This document shows, one piece after another, positions 23,558-31,008 of a stretch of 43,614 bases of DNA (position 1 is the stretch's first letter; each line of letters opens with the position of its first letter). Source of the stretch: DATHVR01 sp035461175 (GTDB lineage: Bacteria; Actinomycetota; Acidimicrobiia; Spongiisociales; ZC4RG35); the NCBI GenBank assembly GCA_035461175.1, contig DATHVR010000102.1:1-43614 (forward strand), written 5' to 3'. A program made the position numbers and the translations under genes. A model generated the notes under the pieces. That model was not told the DNA's origin. It did no database searches and saw only the letters and a program-made list of their open reading frames with translations.

Positions 23558-23582
23558 CTGCCCGCTCAGCCGTAAGCCAAAC
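23558..23582 (-). promoter_or_regulatory. Variant sigma-B-like promoter for the stress-17M-like gene
   Basis: On the minus strand GTTT (23579-23582) and GGGCAG (23558-23563) are 15 bp apart. GGGCAG differs from GGGTAG at the usually conserved T, so this one is less certain. Confidence 0.45.
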
Positions 23583-23646
23583 CCGGTTCGGCTGCTGCTC
23601 CACCACCGATCTAGTCCGGCGGGTGGGCGGGAGGCAGCACAGTGTG

Positions 23647-23672
23647 GTTTGAGATCGGTCTCCGGTTGGTAT
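23647..23672 (+). promoter_or_regulatory. Variant sigma-B-like promoter for the STAS-like gene
   Basis: GTTT at 23647-23650 and TGGTAT at 23667-23672 are 16 bp apart. The ATG at 23682 lies 9 nt beyond, the same geometry as at 17275. Confidence 0.5.
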
Positions 23673-23681
23673 GACCCGGCT

Positions 23682-24008
23682 ATGCCCGAAATGGCCCGAC
23701 CCGAGGGGCGAGACCCCAACCCGGCTCCCGATGCTTCGCGAGTCGAGTGGTCGCAGACGCGGGCACAGCGAGTAGTCCGGCTCTCCGGACCGGTCGACCA
23801 ACACACCGCACGTCACCTGGACAACGCCCTGGTTGGACTCGGCGGTCGCAACCTTCTCATCGACCTGACCGAGGTCGAGCCTTCGCCCGAGGTCGAGATC
23901 ACCCGCCTCCTGGCCGGGCTCAAGACCAGGCTCGGCGGCCGCTCGCTCATCCTCCGAGGCATCGATGGGTGGGTTGGTCAAACCCCCTCCCCCGACCCGG
24001 GGTTTTGA
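23682..24008 (+). CDS. Divergent STAS-like protein
   Basis: The 108-residue protein has a STAS-like pattern: a first strand QRVVRLSGPVDQHTARHLDN, then RNLLIDLTEVEPSPEVEITR in the place of the usual phosphorylation loop, and SLILRGIDGW at the end. The usual D-S/T-S/T phosphosite is not obvious (the loop reads VEPSPEVEI), so it may not be a kinase substrate. It may be an antagonist homologue in the same stress circuit. The start at 23682 is set by the promoter-like elements 9-10 nt upstream. A neighbouring ATG at 23671 is in another frame. Confidence 0.6.
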   Translation: MPEMARPEGRDPNPAPDASRVEWSQTRAQRVVRLSGPVDQHTARHLDNALVGLGGRNLLIDLTEVEPSPEVEITRLLAGLKTRLGGRSLILRGIDGWVGQTPSPDPGF

Positions 24009-24027
24009 GAGACAGGTACCGGGGTAG
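24002..24027 (+). promoter_or_regulatory. Sigma-B-like promoter for the metallothionein gene
   Basis: GTTT at 24002-24005 and GGGTAG at 24022-24027 are 16 bp apart, beginning inside the last codons of the STAS-like gene. The metallothionein start is 28 nt further on, after GAGGAAGGAAA. Confidence 0.72.
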
Positions 24028-24055
24028 GGCGGGGCAACCGAGGAAGGAAACCAAG

Positions 24056-24208
24056 ATGATCTGCAACCATCCATCCTGCACCTGCCCCACGATCGACGGC
24101 GGGTATTGCAGCCAGCAGTGCTCCGGCGAGGTCGGCACCGGCCAAACCTGTGACTGCAATCATCAGGGATGCGTGGGGGATGCCCCCGTCAGAAAACGGG
24201 CATCGTGA
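24056..24208 (+). CDS. Bacterial metallothionein (SmtA/BmtA-like)
   Basis: The 50-residue protein has eight cysteines (3, 8, 10, 18, 22, 32, 34, 39) and two histidines in the order CNHPSCTC, YCSQQC and CDCNHQGC, which is the bacterial metallothionein pattern. It should bind several Zn(II), Cd(II) or Cu(I) ions in the cytoplasm. A strong GAGGAAGGAAA site precedes the ATG. Its TGA overlaps the GTG of a small membrane protein. The sigma-B-like promoter suggests induction by general stress; no SmtB-type metal repressor is adjacent. Confidence 0.88.
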   Translation: MICNHPSCTCPTIDGGYCSQQCSGEVGTGQTCDCNHQGCVGDAPVRKRAS

Positions 24209-24447
24209 CCGACTACCTGCTGGTCGTGCTCCTGATCGTCGGCGTGGCGGTTGTTGCGGTAGTGATCGGCCGGCGGTTGCTGGCCCGTGACCTGGATGGG
24301 CCCGCCGCCACCACCGGACCTACCGATGAGCCATATCCACCCGGCTCCCGGCCGGCGGGACCCGGTGCAGAAGGGATGGGGGTCGGGGAGCCCGGCGACA
24401 TCATCCCCGGTCCCGACCCCCGGCACCATCCCGATCAACCCAGCTGA
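24205..24447 (+). CDS. Small single-pass membrane protein coupled to metallothionein
   Basis: The 80-residue protein has one N-terminal membrane segment (about 3-22, DYLLVVLLIVGVAVVAVVIG). A proline- and glycine-rich tail (PPGSRPAGPGAEG) follows with little predicted structure. The GTG start overlaps the metallothionein stop (GTGA). The tail overlaps the convergent lipoprotein gene by 13 bases. No family is recognised; a link to metal handling is only positional. Confidence 0.65.
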   Translation: MTDYLLVVLLIVGVAVVAVVIGRRLLARDLDGPAATTGPTDEPYPPGSRPAGPGAEGMGVGEPGDIIPGPDPRHHPDQPS

Positions 24448-24815
24448 GACAGCATCTGGTCGAGTTGGGCCCTGAGGGTGCTCCAGGCATCGCGGACTGT
24501 CGCCGCTGCCTCTGAGCTCTCCAGGTCACTCTGGAACTCCTCCACCTCAGTCCGGATGGCCTCGGTGTCGATCGCTTCGCCCGACCGCACCGAATCGACA
24601 GCCGATGTCAACCGGGTCTCGAGACTCTCCCAGGCAGCAGCGAGCTCGGCTTCGACGCCGGAGGCATCGATCTCATCGCCGAGACGGGAGATCTCACCCT
24701 CCACGCCATCCACTATGGCGCCGGTCTCGGGATCGAGATCGACCGTGGCGTCCCCGCAGGCGACCAGGCCGAACACGGCCAGGACGGCAAGGACTCTGAT
24801 CAACGTTCTTGTCAT
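24435..24815 (-). CDS. Small lipoprotein with helical coil domain
   Basis: The 126-residue protein has a lipoprotein signal (IRVLAVLAVFGLVAC; lipobox LVAC). A long, strongly acidic helical region follows (GEISRLGDEIDASGVEAELA, VEEFQSDLESSEAAATVRDA) that looks like a coiled coil. It should be anchored outside the cytoplasmic membrane. The ATG at 24815 is set by GCGAGGAGAAATT upstream and excludes a longer in-frame start at 24869. A sigma-B-like promoter lies just upstream. Function unknown. Confidence 0.8.
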   Translation of the reverse strand: MTRTLIRVLAVLAVFGLVACGDATVDLDPETGAIVDGVEGEISRLGDEIDASGVEAELAAAWESLETRLTSAVDSVRSGEAIDTEAIRTEVEEFQSDLESSEAAATVRDAWSTLRAQLDQMLSQLG

Positions 24816-24845
24816 AATTTCTCCTCGCGTCGTACGAAGCCCGCG

Positions 24846-24871
24846 GTACCCACATCCCCGTAGGGTCAAAC
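24846..24871 (-). promoter_or_regulatory. Sigma-B-like promoter for the lipoprotein gene
   Basis: On the minus strand GTTT (24868-24871) and GGGTAC (24846-24851) are 16 bp apart, about 30 nt before the ATG. GTTT lies almost directly after the TauE/SafE stop codon at 24876. Confidence 0.7.
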
Positions 24872-24875
24872 GGTG

Positions 24876-25631
24876 TCAGTCGAAAATGAGGAACAGGCCG
24901 GAGACCGCCAGAAGTCCGGTCATGACGTAATGGAACACTCCCGGGCTTACCCGCATCACCGCCCAGCGTCCCACCAGGGCTCCCAGCGGGATCACCAGCA
25001 CCGCCCACCACAGCCGGAGCTGTAGGTCCCAGTCGAACAGGCCCACCGAGGCGTAGGCCGGGACCTTGATCAGGTTGACGCTGGCAAAGACCAGCGCGGT
25101 GGTTGCCACGAACCGGACCGGTTCCATCCGCTGCAACAGGAGATACATGGTGATGGGCGGCCCTCCCGAGTGCGCCAGGGCCGAGGTGAATCCGGCCGTA
25201 CTCCCTGCCAGCCATCCATGCCAGCGCCGGTTGACGTACTGGCGGTCGACGCTCAGGCGCGGCTTGATCAGGAAGTAGGCCACGAAGGCCAGAACGACGA
25301 TGCCCAGCACCAGTCGGAAGGTCCGGGGCGGCAAAGACGAGACGAGGTAGGTGCCGGCCGCCACACCCGCCACCGCCCCCGGCAGGAGGAGGGCGGCATG
25401 GCGCCAGTCCCATCGGCGCCACAGCGCCGAGAGCGAGAACACATCCCCCACCATCAGCAACGGAAGCAGCAGGGCGAGGGCGGTATCGGGAGGGAAGACG
25501 ACCAGCATCAGCACGGTAATCAACGGGCCGAGCCCGCCGCCGATCCCCGCTTTGGAAAAGCCAATACCGAAGGCCGCCAGGGCAACGACGATGCTCTCGA
25601 GGGTCACGGGATTCCGTTCCGGGTCGACCAC
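24876..25631 (-). CDS. TauE/SafE family membrane transporter
   Basis: The 251-residue protein has about eight hydrophobic segments in the two-fold TauE/SafE pattern. The first repeat has FGIGFSKAGIGGGLGPLITV and the second GFTSALAHSGGPPITMYLL; both contain the family's glycine-rich loop. Members export sulfite, sulfoacetate or other organosulfur anions, but the substrate cannot be assigned. The start is a GTG at 25631; a GTG at 25607 is also possible. It is the gene before the stress lipoprotein on the same strand, which has its own promoter. Confidence 0.9.
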   Translation of the reverse strand: MVDPERNPVTLESIVVALAAFGIGFSKAGIGGGLGPLITVLMLVVFPPDTALALLLPLLMVGDVFSLSALWRRWDWRHAALLLPGAVAGVAAGTYLVSSLPPRTFRLVLGIVVLAFVAYFLIKPRLSVDRQYVNRRWHGWLAGSTAGFTSALAHSGGPPITMYLLLQRMEPVRFVATTALVFASVNLIKVPAYASVGLFDWDLQLRLWWAVLVIPLGALVGRWAVMRVSPGVFHYVMTGLLAVSGLFLIFD

Positions 25632-25739
25632 CAGGCTGAGAGCATCCGCAGCAGCCTAGATTCGGCAACAAGGTCAGAAATCGATGGTCGGAAGTCGGAA
25701 GTACCTAGCCTGCAGCGGGGTTCTCCGGGCCGCCCCCTA

Positions 25740-25756
25740 CCCCGCCTGCGGCGGGG
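25740..25756. other. Short intergenic hairpin
   Basis: CCCCGCC and GGCGGGG form a perfect 7-bp stem around TGC in the gap between the divergent TauE/SafE and DUF72 genes. A GTCGGAAGTCGGAAGTACC micro-repeat lies just before it at about 25688-25706. No further function is evident. Confidence 0.4.
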
Positions 25757-25837
25757 ACCCCTTCCCCAACTTCGTTGAGGGACAAAATGCTTGGCCCGCC
25801 CGAAAACAAGGATCCGGGGACGGCTAGCTTCGGATGG

Positions 25838-26731
25838 GTGTCACGGATCCACATCGGCCTTTCGGGATGGAGCTATCGGGACTGGGTGGGCCGGTTCTAT
25901 CCCGAGGACCTGCCCGCCGACCGGTGGCTCCCGTTCGTAGCCGAGCATTTCGACACGGTGGAGGTGAACCGCAGCTTCTACTCCCTGCTCGACCCGTCGA
26001 CTTACCGGTCCTGGTACGGAGGCGTTCCGGACGGGTTCGTTTTCGCCATCAAGGGCAGCCGCTACATCACCCACATGAAGAAACTCCATGACGTGGAGAC
26101 ACCCATGGCCAACTTCTTCGCCTCCGGGGTGTTGGAGCTGGGCGACAAGCTGGGTCCTGTGCTGTGGCAACTGCCCGGCCGGTGGCGTTTTCGGGCCGAG
26201 CGCGTCCGGGATTTTATCTCGATGCTGCCCACCACCACCGGTGAGGCCGCCGGGCTGGCCGCCCGACACGATGACCGCGTCCGCGAGCCCGCCACGGACT
26301 CCCACGTCGATCGCCCCCTCCGCCATGTGATGGAAGTCCGGGACCCGAGCTTCTTCGTCCCGGAGCTGCTGGAGATCCTCATGGAAAGGAATGTCGCCTT
26401 CGCCATCTCCCATTCCAGTGCCTGGCCATATACCGAAGACGTGATCGGCGAAATCGCCTACCTGCGCCTCCACGGGCCCGCTGCCCTGTACTCCAGCCCC
26501 TATTCCGAAGCGGACTTGAGCAGGTGGACCCGCCTGGTCACCGCCTGGGCGGCGGGCACCGATTCCGCCGACGGACCCCGCATCTCCTCAGGTGCCCATC
26601 CACGCGAGGATGGTCGGGACGTGTTCGTCTACTTCGACAACGACAGCGGGGCGCACGCCCCGCCCGACGCCCTCAGGTTGCGACAGCTCGTGGACGATCC
26701 GAGCGCGGCAACGGGCGGCTCCGGAGAATGA
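25838..26731 (+). CDS. DUF72 (YecE-like) family protein
   Basis: The 297-residue protein belongs to DUF72, a TIM-barrel family of unknown function. Landmarks are IHIGLSGWSYRDWVGRFYPE, FDTVEVNRSFYSL, FVFAIKGSRYITHMKKL, LGPVLWQLP, VMEVRDPSFF and YLRLHGP. The GTG at 25838 is chosen because TAGCTT at 25825-25830 sits 7 nt upstream, the leaderless pattern; a longer start at 25787 is possible. Its stop overlaps the start of the following kinase-like gene (ATGA). Confidence 0.88.
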   Translation: MSRIHIGLSGWSYRDWVGRFYPEDLPADRWLPFVAEHFDTVEVNRSFYSLLDPSTYRSWYGGVPDGFVFAIKGSRYITHMKKLHDVETPMANFFASGVLELGDKLGPVLWQLPGRWRFRAERVRDFISMLPTTTGEAAGLAARHDDRVREPATDSHVDRPLRHVMEVRDPSFFVPELLEILMERNVAFAISHSSAWPYTEDVIGEIAYLRLHGPAALYSSPYSEADLSRWTRLVTAWAAGTDSADGPRISSGAHPREDGRDVFVYFDNDSGAHAPPDALRLRQLVDDPSAATGGSGE

Positions 26732-27240
26732 CCCACATCGTCATCACCGGCCCGATGGGGGCGGGCAAGACCACCGCCGGACGGCTGGTGGCCGATCGAC
26801 TCGACCGCAAGTTCCTCGATTCGGATCTCCACATCGAGTCTCAACTCGACACCACGGCGCGTCAGATCGCCGCCGAGGACGGAGTGCCGGCCCTGCATCG
26901 GGTCGAGTCCGACTCGCTGCGGGCGGCCCTGGGCTTTCCCGAACCGGCGGTGATCGCCGCCGCCGCCAGCATTGGAGACCTTCCGACACTGGACGGGCTG
27001 ATCGCCGACCAGTTTCTGGTCCTCGTCGACGGCGACCCCGAGGTGCTCGCCGCCCGGACTTCGGCGGGCGACCACAGGCGGAAGGTATCCGTGGAGGAGT
27101 ACCGGCGTCTCGCCGATGGGCGCCGGGAACGGCTGGGATCGCTGGTCGACCTGATCGTCAACGTCACGAAGACTCCTCCCGAGCAGACCGCCGCCGATAT
27201 CGTCGCCGCCTTTCAGGCGCGAAAAGAGGCCGGGGCCTGA
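26728..27240 (+). CDS. Shikimate-kinase-like P-loop kinase
   Basis: The 170-residue protein begins HIVITGPMGAGKTTAGRLVA with a Walker A motif at 8-15, then KFLDSDLHIES like the D-x-D-x-x-I-E motif of AroK. However the GGG motif that binds shikimate is replaced by VIAAAASIGD, and the usual adenine-lid arginines are not clear. It is therefore a shikimate-kinase-fold small-molecule kinase whose substrate is probably not shikimate. It is coupled to the DUF72 gene by ATGA, which points to a shared role. Confidence 0.75.
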   Translation: MTHIVITGPMGAGKTTAGRLVADRLDRKFLDSDLHIESQLDTTARQIAAEDGVPALHRVESDSLRAALGFPEPAVIAAAASIGDLPTLDGLIADQFLVLVDGDPEVLAARTSAGDHRRKVSVEEYRRLADGRRERLGSLVDLIVNVTKTPPEQTAADIVAAFQARKEAGA

Positions 27241-27248
27241 GCCCCGGC
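27229..27248. terminator. Terminator hairpin at the end of the P-loop kinase gene
   Basis: GCCGGGGC and GCCCCGGC form a perfect 8-bp stem whose loop CTGA includes the stop codon. It is followed by ATCTTCATC and lies between this gene and the convergent CBS gene, so it may serve both. Confidence 0.6.
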
Positions 27249-27274
27249 ATCTTCATCACAGAGTCGCTGCCGGC

Positions 27275-27715
27275 TCAGCCCCGACCGGTGTTGTCGGGTG
27301 CGCCGGAAATGACCTCCACCAGTTCGCCCACCATCGTCTCGTCGGCATGAAGGGCGAGGTCGGCCTGGCTGATGATTCCGATCACCCGATCGCCGTCGAT
27401 CACCGGGAGGCGGCGAACCGCACTCTCCTTCATGGTGCGGACGGCAAGGGTGAGATCGTCGTCGGCGCCAATCGTGACCACCTCGCGACCGTCTACCAGA
27501 TCACCGGCCGTGGTGTTGGCCGGGTCACGTTCCTTACCGATGACGAGGATGGCGAGATCCCGGTCGGTGACCATTCCCTGGAGACGCTCGTCCGGGTTGC
27601 AGACGATCACCGCGCCGATGTTCTCGCGTTCCATGCGGCGGGCGATGTCAACCACCGAGTCGCTCACGTCGCAGATGACAGGATTCTTGGTCATGATGTC
27701 TCGGGCTGTAGCCAT
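27275..27715 (-). CDS. Two-CBS-domain protein
   Basis: The 146-residue protein consists of two CBS domains (about 1-60 and 68-130). Signatures are ARDIMTKNPVICDVSDSVVD, RRMERENIGAVIVC, LQGMVTDRDLA and RRLPVIDGDRVIGIISQADL. Paired CBS domains bind adenosine nucleotides and sense energy state. It has no attached effector domain, so it must act through a partner. The ATG at 27715 follows AAGGAGAGAAC. A sigma-B-like promoter lies upstream, divergent from that of the transducer gene. Confidence 0.93.
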   Translation of the reverse strand: MATARDIMTKNPVICDVSDSVVDIARRMERENIGAVIVCNPDERLQGMVTDRDLAILVIGKERDPANTTAGDLVDGREVVTIGADDDLTLAVRTMKESAVRRLPVIDGDRVIGIISQADLALHADETMVGELVEVISGAPDNTGRG

Positions 27716-27744
27716 GTTCTCTCCTTGTTTCGGTCTCTTCGCGC

Positions 27745-27770
27745 CTACCCGGGACCCGGGTCTTCCAAAC
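27745..27770 (-). promoter_or_regulatory. Sigma-B-like promoter for the CBS gene
   Basis: On the minus strand GTTT (27767-27770) and GGGTAG (27745-27750) are 16 bp apart. The spacer contains ACCCGGGT, a palindrome. The ATG lies 30 nt further on. Confidence 0.75.
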
Positions 27771-27771
27771 C

Positions 27772-27797
27772 GTTTCACCCCCGTCCCGGCGTGGTAG
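27772..27797 (+). promoter_or_regulatory. Variant sigma-B-like promoter for the transducer gene
   Basis: GTTT at 27772-27775 and TGGTAG at 27792-27797 are 16 bp apart. The two GTTT boxes of this divergent pair are separated by one base, so the promoters are back to back. Confidence 0.5.
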
Positions 27798-27828
27798 CAG
27801 GGATGGCACCCGACCCGAGGAAACAGCA

Positions 27829-28209
27829 ATGAACGGAAGCGCCATTGGCCATCAGATCTGGGCGATCGCCGAGGGATACATTCCTCCCTCCAGCACCGGA
27901 CCCGAGCCCGAGATGCTCAGCCACGAAACCGTGTGTGTTCTCAACGCCGGCAGCGAGGACGCCCAACTCGAAATCACCGTCTACTACTCGGATCGTGATC
28001 CGGTGGGTCCCTACCAGGAAACGGTTCCCGCCCGACGCACCCGCCACATACGCATCAACGACCTCGAGGATCCTGAGCCCGTGCCACTGGGCGAGGACTA
28101 CGCCGTGGTGGTCGAGTCGGACCGTCCGGTGGTGGTCCAGCACACCCGTCTCGACTCCCGTCAGGCCGAGAATGCACTGCTCAGCACGATGGCCTATCCG
28201 GTCACCTGA
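27829..28209 (+). CDS. Anabaena sensory rhodopsin transducer (ASRT) family protein
   Basis: The 126-residue protein is full length for the ASRT family. Landmarks are IWAIAEGYIPP, PEPEMLSHETVCVLNAG, VGPYQETVPARRTRHIR, NDLEDPEPVP and VVVQHTRLDSRQAENALLS. The Anabaena protein is a soluble tetramer that binds the sensory rhodopsin; relatives in organisms without rhodopsin are thought to bind small molecules such as sugars. No rhodopsin gene is present here. The gene is back to back with a CBS protein and overlaps the convergent GH13 gene by 16 bases, consistent with a sugar-related sensing role. Confidence 0.93.
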   Translation: MNGSAIGHQIWAIAEGYIPPSSTGPEPEMLSHETVCVLNAGSEDAQLEITVYYSDRDPVGPYQETVPARRTRHIRINDLEDPEPVPLGEDYAVVVESDRPVVVQHTRLDSRQAENALLSTMAYPVT

Positions 28210-29921
28210 CGCCTGAACACCGTCGCCTCCCAGGGGCGGAAGGCCTGGCCGGGCCGGTGCGGGTCGAGAAAGTTGCTGAGCAGAACCTCATCCCACGTGC
28301 CGGGTTCGGGGAGTTCGCCTTCGGCCTCCTGACTGCTCAGGTTTGCCACCACCAGCAACTCGTCGGTCCCGCCCAAGCGTAGATAGGCGAAGATCTGTTC
28401 ATGGTCTGGCAAGAGGAGCCGGAACTCCCCCTCCCGGACCACGGGCCACTCGTGGCGCAGTTCGATCAGTCGCCGGTAGTGGTGGAAGACCGAGTCGGGA
28501 TCATCCACCTGATCGGCGGCGTTGATCTCGGGATAGTTTGGGTTGACCGATATCCACGGCTCCCCGGTGGTGAACCCGCCGTGAGCCGAGGCGTCCCACT
28601 GCATCGGAGTGCGACAGTTGTCCCGGCTCGTGTACTGCATGGCGGCCAGGAGCGGCCCGCTCTCGATCCCGAGCTCGGTGGCCAGGCGGTGATAGTTGAG
28701 CGACTCGATGTCGCGGAACCCCTCAACCGAGCGGAACGGGTAGTTGGTCATCCCCAGTTCCTCCCCCTGGTACACGAACGGGGTTCCCCGGAGCATGTGC
28801 AGGACGGTGCCGAGGGCCTTGGCCGAGGCGACCCGGTATCGGGGGTCGTCTGAGCCGAACCGGGACACGACCCGGGGCTGGTCGTGGTTGTTCCAATAGA
28901 GGCTGTTCCATCCCCGCTCCGCCAGCGACTCCTGCCAGCGGCCCAGGGAGGTCTTGAGGCTCGACAACCGCACCGGGCGCACGTCGAAACGACCGCCGGG
29001 CCCATGATCCACGGACATGTGCTCGAACTGGAACACCATGTCGAACTCGTCACGGGCGGGGTCGGTGAAGAGGGCCGCCTCGTGGGTAGTGACTCCCGGC
29101 ATCTCCCCTACCGTCAGCAACACCCGCTCGGAAGCGTCGATCACCTCGCGGTGCAATTCCTGAACGAACTCGTGGATCCGGGGGCCGGTGATGAAGCTCT
29201 CGGAGCCGTCGCCGAACCCCGTGTCGGCCAGGGGGGGACCGTCCTGGAGGGGCAGTCGTTTCGAGATCATGTTGATGACATCGAGCCGGAACCCGTCGAC
29301 GCCCCGCTCGATCCACCAGCGCAGGATCGAGTAGAGATCACGACGCACCTCGGGATTCTCCCAGTTGAGGTCCGGCTGGTGACGCGAGAAGAGGTGGAGG
29401 AAGTACTCGCCGGTGCCCGGGTCGAAGGTCCAGGTCGGCTCGGAGAAGAAGGACAACCAGTTGGTGGGCTCGGCCCCCCGCGTCCCCGGCTTCGTACCGC
29501 GCCGGGGAGGCCGCCACCAGTACCAGTCCCGTTTGGGGTTGTCCCGGCTGGACCTCGACTCGAGGAACCATGGATGCTCGTCGGAGGTGTGGTTGAGCAC
29601 GACGTCGAGGACGAACTTCATCCCCCGTGCGTGCAGTTCGTCGATTAGCCGGTCGAGGTCGGCCAGGGTGCCGAAGGCGGGATCTACCGCGCAGTGATCG
29701 CTGATGTCGTAGCCGTTGTCATGTTGGGGCGAGGGGTAGAACGGCGTCACCCACACCACATCCACCCCCAATTCGTGGAGGTAGTCGAGCTTTTCGATCA
29801 GGCCCCCGAGATCCCCGAGACCATCTCCGTCGGAGTCGTAGAAGCTGCGCGGGTACACCTGATAGACCACGGCCCGTTTCCACCAGGGCTCGTCGGCGTT
29901 GTGGTCGGTCGATGAACTCAC
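28194..29921 (-). CDS. GH13 alpha-glucosidase / oligo-1,6-glucosidase-like enzyme
   Basis: The 575-residue protein is a complete GH13 TIM-barrel enzyme. Conserved regions are FVLDVVLNHTSDEH, GFRLDVINM (nucleophile aspartate), LLTVGEMPG (acid/base glutamate) and YWNNHDQPR (third aspartate). The VVYQVYPRSFYDSDGDG start and the MISKRLPL segment are typical of alpha-glucosidases and oligo-1,6-glucosidases. It has no signal peptide, so it acts inside the cell. The GTG at 29921 is preferred because a TACTTT hexamer lies 7 nt upstream; a TTG at 29930 overlaps that hexamer. It is divergent from the LLM oxidoreductase gene. Confidence 0.93.
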   Translation of the reverse strand: MSSSTDHNADEPWWKRAVVYQVYPRSFYDSDGDGLGDLGGLIEKLDYLHELGVDVVWVTPFYPSPQHDNGYDISDHCAVDPAFGTLADLDRLIDELHARGMKFVLDVVLNHTSDEHPWFLESRSSRDNPKRDWYWWRPPRRGTKPGTRGAEPTNWLSFFSEPTWTFDPGTGEYFLHLFSRHQPDLNWENPEVRRDLYSILRWWIERGVDGFRLDVINMISKRLPLQDGPPLADTGFGDGSESFITGPRIHEFVQELHREVIDASERVLLTVGEMPGVTTHEAALFTDPARDEFDMVFQFEHMSVDHGPGGRFDVRPVRLSSLKTSLGRWQESLAERGWNSLYWNNHDQPRVVSRFGSDDPRYRVASAKALGTVLHMLRGTPFVYQGEELGMTNYPFRSVEGFRDIESLNYHRLATELGIESGPLLAAMQYTSRDNCRTPMQWDASAHGGFTTGEPWISVNPNYPEINAADQVDDPDSVFHHYRRLIELRHEWPVVREGEFRLLLPDHEQIFAYLRLGGTDELLVVANLSSQEAEGELPEPGTWDEVLLSNFLDPHRPGQAFRPWEATVFRRQVTG

Positions 29922-29968
29922 TCTGGGCAAAGTACCAAGGCGGCGCCCCTACCGGCTTGCCATTGCTC

Positions 29969-29996
29969 CCTACGACCTCCGACCTACGACCTCCGA
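29969..29996. repeat. 14-bp tandem repeat
   Basis: CCTACGACCTCCGA occurs twice head to tail in the gap between the divergent GH13 and LLM genes. It is just upstream of the sigma-B-like element and could be a regulator site or a simple slippage product. Confidence 0.6.
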
Positions 29997-29999
29997 AGA

Positions 30000-30024
30000 G
30001 TTTGGATCATGGTGGGAGTGGTAG
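30000..30024 (+). promoter_or_regulatory. Variant sigma-B-like promoter for the LLM-GH13 operon
   Basis: GTTT at 30000-30003 and TGGTAG at 30019-30024 are 15 bp apart. The ATG follows 9 nt later, the leaderless geometry also seen at 17275 and 23682. Confidence 0.5.
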
Positions 30025-30033
30025 AGGCCTGGC

Positions 30034-31008
30034 ATGGCCACCATCGGATTTCACGCCTCCCACGAACAGATCGCGCCCTCTCGACTGCTCGCCGCCGTTC
30101 AGGCCGCCGAGCAAGCCGGCTTCCAGGCCGCCATGTGCTCCGACCACCTCGCTCCCTGGAGCGAGCGGCAGGGCCACTCGGGACATGCCTGGACCTGGTT
30201 GGGGGCGGCCCTGCAGGCCACGACCCTGCCCTTCGGAGTGGTCAACGCTCCCGGGCAGCGCTACCACCCGGTGATGATCGCCCAGGCGATCGCCACCCTC
30301 GGCGAGATGTTTCCCGGCCGCTTCTGGGCGGCTCTCGGTTCCGGTGAGGCCCTGAACGAGCATGTCACCGGCGAGCCCTGGCCGCGCAAGGAGGTGCGGG
30401 ACGAGCGTCTGCTCGAAGCGGTCGATGTCATCCGCCGCCTCCTGGCCGGCGAGGAGGTGACCCACTCCGGCCTGGTCCGTGTCGACCGGGCCCGGGTGTG
30501 GGAGAAGGCCGACCCGGTGCCATCGCTGGTGGGGGCCGCCGTCAGCGAAGCCACCGCCCGGCGGGTGGGGGGCTGGGCGGATGGCCTCATCACCGTGAAC
30601 CAACCCCTCGAGCGACTGCGGCGGGTGGTGGAGGCCTTTCGGGAGGGGGGCGGAGACGGCAAGCCCGCCTATCTCCAGATCCACCTGTCGTGGGCTCCGA
30701 GCGAGGAGGAAGCGTCCCGGATCGCCCACGAGCAGTGGGCCAGCAACGTCTTCTCCTCCGAGCTCAACTGGGAACTGGAACTCCCAAGCCAGTTCGATGC
30801 CGCCGCCCGATATGTCAGCCCCGACGATGTGGCCGGCGGGATCGACGGGCCGGTCCTCACCACCTCCGACCCCGCCCGAATGACGGACTGGCTGGCTCAA
30901 CTGGCCGGCCTCGGCTTCGACGGCCTTTACCTCCACCATGTCGGCCGGGAACAGCAGCCATTCATCGACACCTTCGGCGACAAGGTCCTTCCGGAGCTGA
31001 CGACATGA
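30034..31008 (+). CDS. Luciferase-like (LLM) flavin-dependent oxidoreductase
   Basis: The 324-residue protein has the bacterial-luciferase-like barrel. Landmarks are IGFHASHEQIAPSRLL, AAMCSDHLAPW, LGEMFPGRFWAALGSGEALN and the C-terminal FDGLYLHHVG. It best fits the TIGR03885-type group, described as probable non-F420 flavin oxidoreductases. The substrate is unknown. Its stop overlaps the start of a trehalose-synthase-like GH13 gene (ATGA), which implies a joint role, perhaps in stress carbohydrate metabolism. Confidence 0.87.
   Translation: MATIGFHASHEQIAPSRLLAAVQAAEQAGFQAAMCSDHLAPWSERQGHSGHAWTWLGAALQATTLPFGVVNAPGQRYHPVMIAQAIATLGEMFPGRFWAALGSGEALNEHVTGEPWPRKEVRDERLLEAVDVIRRLLAGEEVTHSGLVRVDRARVWEKADPVPSLVGAAVSEATARRVGGWADGLITVNQPLERLRRVVEAFREGGGDGKPAYLQIHLSWAPSEEEASRIAHEQWASNVFSSELNWELELPSQFDAAARYVSPDDVAGGIDGPVLTTSDPARMTDWLAQLAGLGFDGLYLHHVGREQQPFIDTFGDKVLPELTT

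Noticed and set aside
26728..27240. Assignment as true shikimate kinase (aroK)
   Set aside because: Walker A and the D-x-D motif fit, but the shikimate-binding GGG motif is missing and no other aro gene is nearby.
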